Source: Pseudomonadota bacterium (lineage in GTDB: Bacteria; Pseudomonadota; Alphaproteobacteria; Rhizobiales; Xanthobacteraceae). From it: a DNA stretch of 8,309 nt. The notes under the pieces were generated by a model. The model saw only the letters and a list, made by a program, of their open reading frames with translations. It ran no database searches and was not told the origin of the DNA. Shown here piece by piece: positions 6,358-8,309 of this stretch. The position numbers were made by a program, and so were the translations under genes. Every line of letters starts with the position of its first letter. The first letter of the stretch is position 1. The stretch lies in contig JAEZMI010000207.1 of assembly GCA_023414975.1 (NCBI GenBank), positions 1-8,309 of the forward strand. The letters run 5' to 3'.

Positions 6358-7167
6358 TCAGTTGAAGATCGACACCGAGGCCGGCAGGCTCCACTTCTTG
6401 ATCAGCGCCGCATAGGTCCCGTCGGCGACGATTTCCTTCAGCGCGGCCTTCAGCGCCTCCTGCATCGCGGTGTCCCCCTTGCGGGTGGCCATGCCGATCG
6501 AGGTGTTGGATTCGAACTCGGTGCCGGCGGTCTCGAAGACGCCCGGCATCTTCTGCAGGATCTCCGCCGCGCCGGGGGTGGAGTCGTAATAGGCGTCGGC
6601 GCGGCCCTGGCCTAGCGCCAGCGCGGAATCCTGCGCGGTCGGGAAGGTGAGCACTTGCACGGCAGGCAGGCCCTTGTCCTTGCAGTTCTTGTCGTCGGCG
6701 CGGGCCTGGCTTTCCTGAATACCGCCCAGCGTCACGGCGATGCTCTTGCCGCACAGACTCTCGTCGCGGCCGGTGATCTTGGCGGGGTTGCCGGCCTTCA
6801 CCATCACCATATTGCCGATCTTCAGATAGGGCACGAAGTCGACCTGCTCGGCACGGGCCGGGTTCATGTACATGGCCGAGTTGATGATATCGATGCGGCC
6901 ACCCTGCAGGGCGGGAATGAGACCCTTGAACTCCATGTTCATCGCCTTGGGCGTAGCGCCGAGCTTTTTGCCGAGCGCCTCGATCATGTCGATGTCGAAG
7001 CCGGTAAGCTTGCTATCCTTCTGGAATTCAAAGGGCGCGAAGGTCGCGGCGACGCCATAGGTGAGAGCGCCGGCCTCGACGAGACCGGCCTTGGGCAGCT
7101 CGGCCGCCGCGGCGGCATGCATCAAGCCGAGTGGGAGAACGATCGCGGCAACCACTTTGCGGAACAT
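6358..7167 (-). CDS. Periplasmic amino-acid-type substrate-binding protein (SBP family 3)
   Basis: This 269-residue exported protein starts with a Sec signal peptide: basic 'MFRK', a hydrophobic core, then a run of Ala with probable cleavage after Ala22 before 'ELPKAG'. There is no lipobox cysteine, so it should be soluble in the periplasm. The family 3 fold is marked by 'GALTYGVAATFAPFEF' (33-48), 'LTGFDIDMIEALGKKLG' (54-70) and 'LIPALQGGRIDII' (83-95). Arg105 in 'NPARAEQVDF' matches the residue that binds the ligand carboxylate, and Asp195 in 'AYYDSTPG' matches the one that binds the amino group. A zwitterionic amino-acid-like ligand is therefore expected. Cys139 and Cys162 may form a disulfide. 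ATG 7167 has AGGGG at 7178-7174, 6 nt upstream. It is the first gene of the operon and lies downstream of the divergent control region. Confidence 0.93.
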   Translation of the reverse strand: MFRKVVAAIVLPLGLMHAAAAAELPKAGLVEAGALTYGVAATFAPFEFQKDSKLTGFDIDMIEALGKKLGATPKAMNMEFKGLIPALQGGRIDIINSAMYMNPARAEQVDFVPYLKIGNMVMVKAGNPAKITGRDESLCGKSIAVTLGGIQESQARADDKNCKDKGLPAVQVLTFPTAQDSALALGQGRADAYYDSTPGAAEILQKMPGVFETAGTEFESNTSIGMATRKGDTAMQEALKAALKEIVADGTYAALIKKWSLPASVSIFN

Positions 7168-7213
7168 GCGAATCCCCTGTGTGATCTGGAGGAGGACAAA
7201 TGGGTCGGCACTG

Positions 7214-7242
7214 ATTGCACTAATTGATGCGATTTATACAAA
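7214..7242. promoter_or_regulatory. Degenerate second operator copy at the operon promoter
   Basis: ATTGCACT (7214-7221), 13 nt, then TATACAAA (7235-7242) matches the perfect repeat at 7403-7431 at 5 of 8 and 6 of 8 positions, with exactly the same 13-nt spacer. It overlaps the likely -10 region of the minus-strand operon promoter. This fits a repressor site for the divergent regulator, though 11 of 16 matches in A/T-rich DNA is suggestive rather than conclusive. Confidence 0.4.
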
Positions 7243-7264
7243 ATGTGCACGGCGCTTGAGTCAA
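7233..7264 (-). promoter_or_regulatory. Candidate sigma-70 promoter of the transporter/enzyme operon
   Basis: On the minus strand, TTGACT (7264-7259) is a good -35 box. The A/T-rich stretch TTGTATAAAT follows, in which TATAAA (7238-7233) is the best -10 box but at a long 20-nt spacing; TGTATA or TTGTAT would give 18 or 17 nt with a poorer match. Transcription would begin around 7225, leaving a leader of roughly 60 nt before the binding-protein ATG. The -35 box sits inside a 13-bp palindrome and the -10 inside the degenerate operator. Confidence 0.45.
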
Positions 7265-7266
7265 GC
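7254..7266. repeat. 13-bp palindrome GCTTGA-G-TCAAGC over the -35 box
   Basis: GCTTGA (7254-7259) and TCAAGC (7261-7266) are perfect inverted arms around a single G. The palindrome covers the candidate minus-strand -35 box TTGACT. It could be a protein-binding site or simply reflect the -35 sequence. CTTGAG recurs once more at 7278-7283. Confidence 0.35.
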
Positions 7267-7310
7267 TTTGGCTACTCCTTGAGCTGCACAAACTATAGGC
7301 GACTATTGCT

Positions 7311-7327
7311 TAAGATCTGGCATCTTA
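7311..7327. promoter_or_regulatory. Operator-like inverted repeat TAAGAT-N5-ATCTTA
   Basis: TAAGAT (7311-7316) and ATCTTA (7322-7327) are perfect 6-bp arms with a 5-nt spacer. The arms are 11 bp apart centre to centre, about one helical turn, the usual geometry for a dimeric helix-turn-helix regulator. It lies midway between the two divergent starts. Its sequence is unrelated to the TTGTAT repeat at 7403-7431, so a different regulator may use it. Confidence 0.4.
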
Positions 7328-7402
7328 GAGGTTCGTGCGACCAGGTTGACAGCTCACCTGCGCCAAGACCGCTTCTGCCAGCTTGTCGAAACGTCAATTG
7401 AT

Positions 7403-7431
7403 ATTGTATGGATCGAAATAATTCATACAAT
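7403..7431. promoter_or_regulatory. Perfect operator-like repeat ATTGTATG-N13-CATACAAT before the regulator gene
   Basis: ATTGTATG (7403-7410) and CATACAAT (7424-7431) are perfect 8-bp inverted arms separated by 13 nt, 21 bp centre to centre, about two helical turns. The right arm ends 11 bp before the regulator start codon, so binding there should block transcription or translation of the regulator's own gene (autoregulation, inference). TTGTAT is close to half of the TTGTATACAA-like sites bound by many FCD-type GntR proteins, but here the halves are pulled apart. Confidence 0.6.
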
Positions 7432-7442
7432 TCAGGTGCTTT

Positions 7443-8309
7443 ATGACGCGTACGTCACGTCCGAACAGGGTCCGCCTGGCGAACCAGATCCTGGAGACCA
7501 TCCGGGGCGGCCGCTTCGAGGTCGGCCACCATCTGCGCGAGCAGCAGATGGGGGACCTGCTGCAGGTCTCGCGGACGCCGGTGCGTGCGGCGCTGGCGCT
7601 GCTCGCCGAGCACGGCGTGGTCGAGGCCCGGCGCAATCAGGGCTTCTTCCTCAAGGCGACGCCGGAGGAGCTGCATCGCCTCAGCCTTGAAGTGCCGCTG
7701 ACCGCCGACCAGGATCTCTACAGTGACATCGTCAATGACCGACTCGCCGACCGCCTGCCGGTATCCTTCACCCAGGCGGAGATCGCGCGGCGCTATGATG
7801 TCGACCGCACGCTGCTCCAGCGCACGCTTTCGCGCCTCGTCGATGACGGCCTTCTGGAGCGCAATCCCGGGCGTGGCTGGACCTTCCTGCCGACGCTGGA
7901 TACCGGCCTCGCCCTGCAGAACAGCTATGATTTCCGCCGGACCCTAGAGCCGCAGGGGCTATTGCTGCCGACCTTCCGGCTCGATCCGGGGGCGCTGGAG
8001 CGGCTGCGCATCCAACACCACTATCTCGAATCCCATCCCCGCATCGCCTCGGTCGATGCCCGCCAGCTCTTCGAAACCGACGCACATTTCCACGAGACCG
8101 TCGCCGGCTTCAGCGGCAACATCTTCCTGCTACAGGCGATCCAGCAGCAGAACCGCCTGCGTCGCCTGCTCGAATTCGGCGGCTATGTGAACCGGCGCCG
8201 CGTACGCGACTGGTGCCGCGAGCATCTCGCCATTCTCGACGCGCTGGCCGGCGGGGACAATCCGCGCGCGGCCGAGCTGATGCTGGCCCATCTCGGCAAT
8301 GCCTATAGG
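7443..8309 (+). CDS. GntR/FCD-family regulator with two winged-HTH modules (3' end off window)
   Basis: The frame is open from ATG 7443 to the window edge (289 codons) with AGG 6 nt upstream, so only the last few residues are likely missing. Residues about 8-70 form a standard GntR winged HTH: 'LREQQMGDLLQVSRTPVRAAL', then 'LLAEHGVVEARRNQGFFL'. Residues about 92-150 form a second one: 'FTQAEIARRYDVDRTLLQRTL', then 'LVDDGLLERNPGRGWTFLP'. Residues about 155-289 are a helical FCD ligand domain with 'DAHFHETVAGFSGN', 'REHLAIL' and 'AELMLAHL'; Asp213, His217, His261 and His283 fit the usual metal-binding set. FCD regulators normally have a single DNA-binding domain. The gene is divergent from the transporter/enzyme operon, so it probably represses that operon and itself until an imported substrate or pathway acid binds the FCD domain (inference). 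Confidence 0.9.
   Translation, partial: MTRTSRPNRVRLANQILETIRGGRFEVGHHLREQQMGDLLQVSRTPVRAALALLAEHGVVEARRNQGFFLKATPEELHRLSLEVPLTADQDLYSDIVNDRLADRLPVSFTQAEIARRYDVDRTLLQRTLSRLVDDGLLERNPGRGWTFLPTLDTGLALQNSYDFRRTLEPQGLLLPTFRLDPGALERLRIQHHYLESHPRIASVDARQLFETDAHFHETVAGFSGNIFLLQAIQQQNRLRRLLEFGGYVNRRRVRDWCREHLAILDALAGGDNPRAAELMLAHLGNAYR

Larger units (their letters stand above)
7168..7442. promoter_or_regulatory. Divergent control region between transporter operon and regulator
   Basis: This 275-bp stretch has no supportable gene and is clearly richer in A/T than the flanking coding DNA, especially 7200-7330 and 7390-7435. It holds the start signals of both divergent units and four inverted repeats, listed separately. 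A ribosome site (AGG, 7434-7436) lies 6 nt before the regulator ATG at 7443. ACTAT also occurs twice, 10 bp apart, at 7292-7306. Short open frames across this region have no ribosome site or recognisable product. Confidence 0.75.

Noticed and set aside
5492..6754. Minus-strand open frame of 420 codons across permease, gap and binding-protein gene
   Set aside because: Out of frame with three recognised genes and extremely Arg/Pro-rich, typical of a shifted frame in GC-rich coding DNA.
7270..7283. Sigma-54-like TGGC...TTGA element
   Set aside because: The spacing is one base short of the -24/-12 consensus and the GC of TTGC is missing.
7346..7351. Perfect TTGACA on the plus strand as -35 of the regulator gene
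   Set aside because: At 16-19 nt downstream there is only GC-rich sequence around CCGCTT, with no -10 box. A TACAAT at 7426-7431 would start RNA only about 5 nt before the ATG and lose the ribosome site, so I assign no specific promoter.
7394..7690. Short open frames on both strands over the start of the regulator
   Set aside because: They are out of frame with the well-supported GntR/FCD protein starting at 7443 and show no domain or ribosome site.
1..8309. tRNA, rRNA, CRISPR arrays, insertion sequences, toxin-antitoxin or defence genes
   Set aside because: No clover-leaf-like segments, spaced repeats, transposase motifs or defence domains were seen on either strand.

Overview
The window looks like a piece of a high-GC alphaproteobacterial chromosome, possibly Hyphomicrobiales. 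This rests on the GC-rich codon use, the style of the lipid A acyltransferase tail and the gene families; no rRNA or other direct marker is present. It holds one complete catabolic operon on the minus strand, its divergent regulator on the plus strand, and the end of an unrelated housekeeping gene.

Layout from left to right. Positions 2-262 (+) encode the C-terminus of an LpxL/HtrB-type lipid A acyltransferase. A hairpin at 293-327 separates it from the convergent operon. The operon is read right to left from about 7230 to 328. In transcription order it encodes a periplasmic amino-acid-type binding protein (7167-6358), a membrane permease (6312-5584), an ABC ATPase (5594-4818), an M20 metallo-amidohydrolase (4814-3642), an enolase-superfamily MR/MLE enzyme (3640-2543), an M24 'pita-bread' hydrolase resembling ectoine hydrolase (2541-1366), and a DapA-superfamily aldolase/dehydratase (1251-328). 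The five genes from permease to M24 are fused by overlaps or 1-3 nt gaps. The binding-protein gene is followed by a 45-nt gap with a small hairpin, and the DapA-like gene by a 114-nt gap with a larger hairpin. Positions 7168-7442 form a relatively AT-rich divergent control region with several inverted repeats. From 7443 to the window edge (+) lies a GntR/FCD-family regulator with two winged helix-turn-helix modules instead of the usual one.

Working model (inference): the ABC system imports a zwitterionic, probably N-acylated or cyclic amino-acid-like compound. The M24 enzyme opens an amide or amidine bond, the M20 enzyme removes an acyl group, the MR/MLE enzyme epimerises or eliminates at a carbon next to a carboxylate, and the DapA-like enzyme cleaves or dehydrates the resulting 2-oxo acid. 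The divergent regulator would repress the set through an operator pair in the shared intergenic region. Each enzyme family is clear, but none carries the full signature of its best-known member. The M24 enzyme has lost most metal ligands, the DapA-like enzyme lacks the DHDPS substrate arginine, and the MR/MLE enzyme has KxR instead of KxK. The substrate is therefore unknown, and the operon is a reasonable candidate for an undescribed pathway. No mobile elements, tRNAs, rRNAs or CRISPR arrays were seen.
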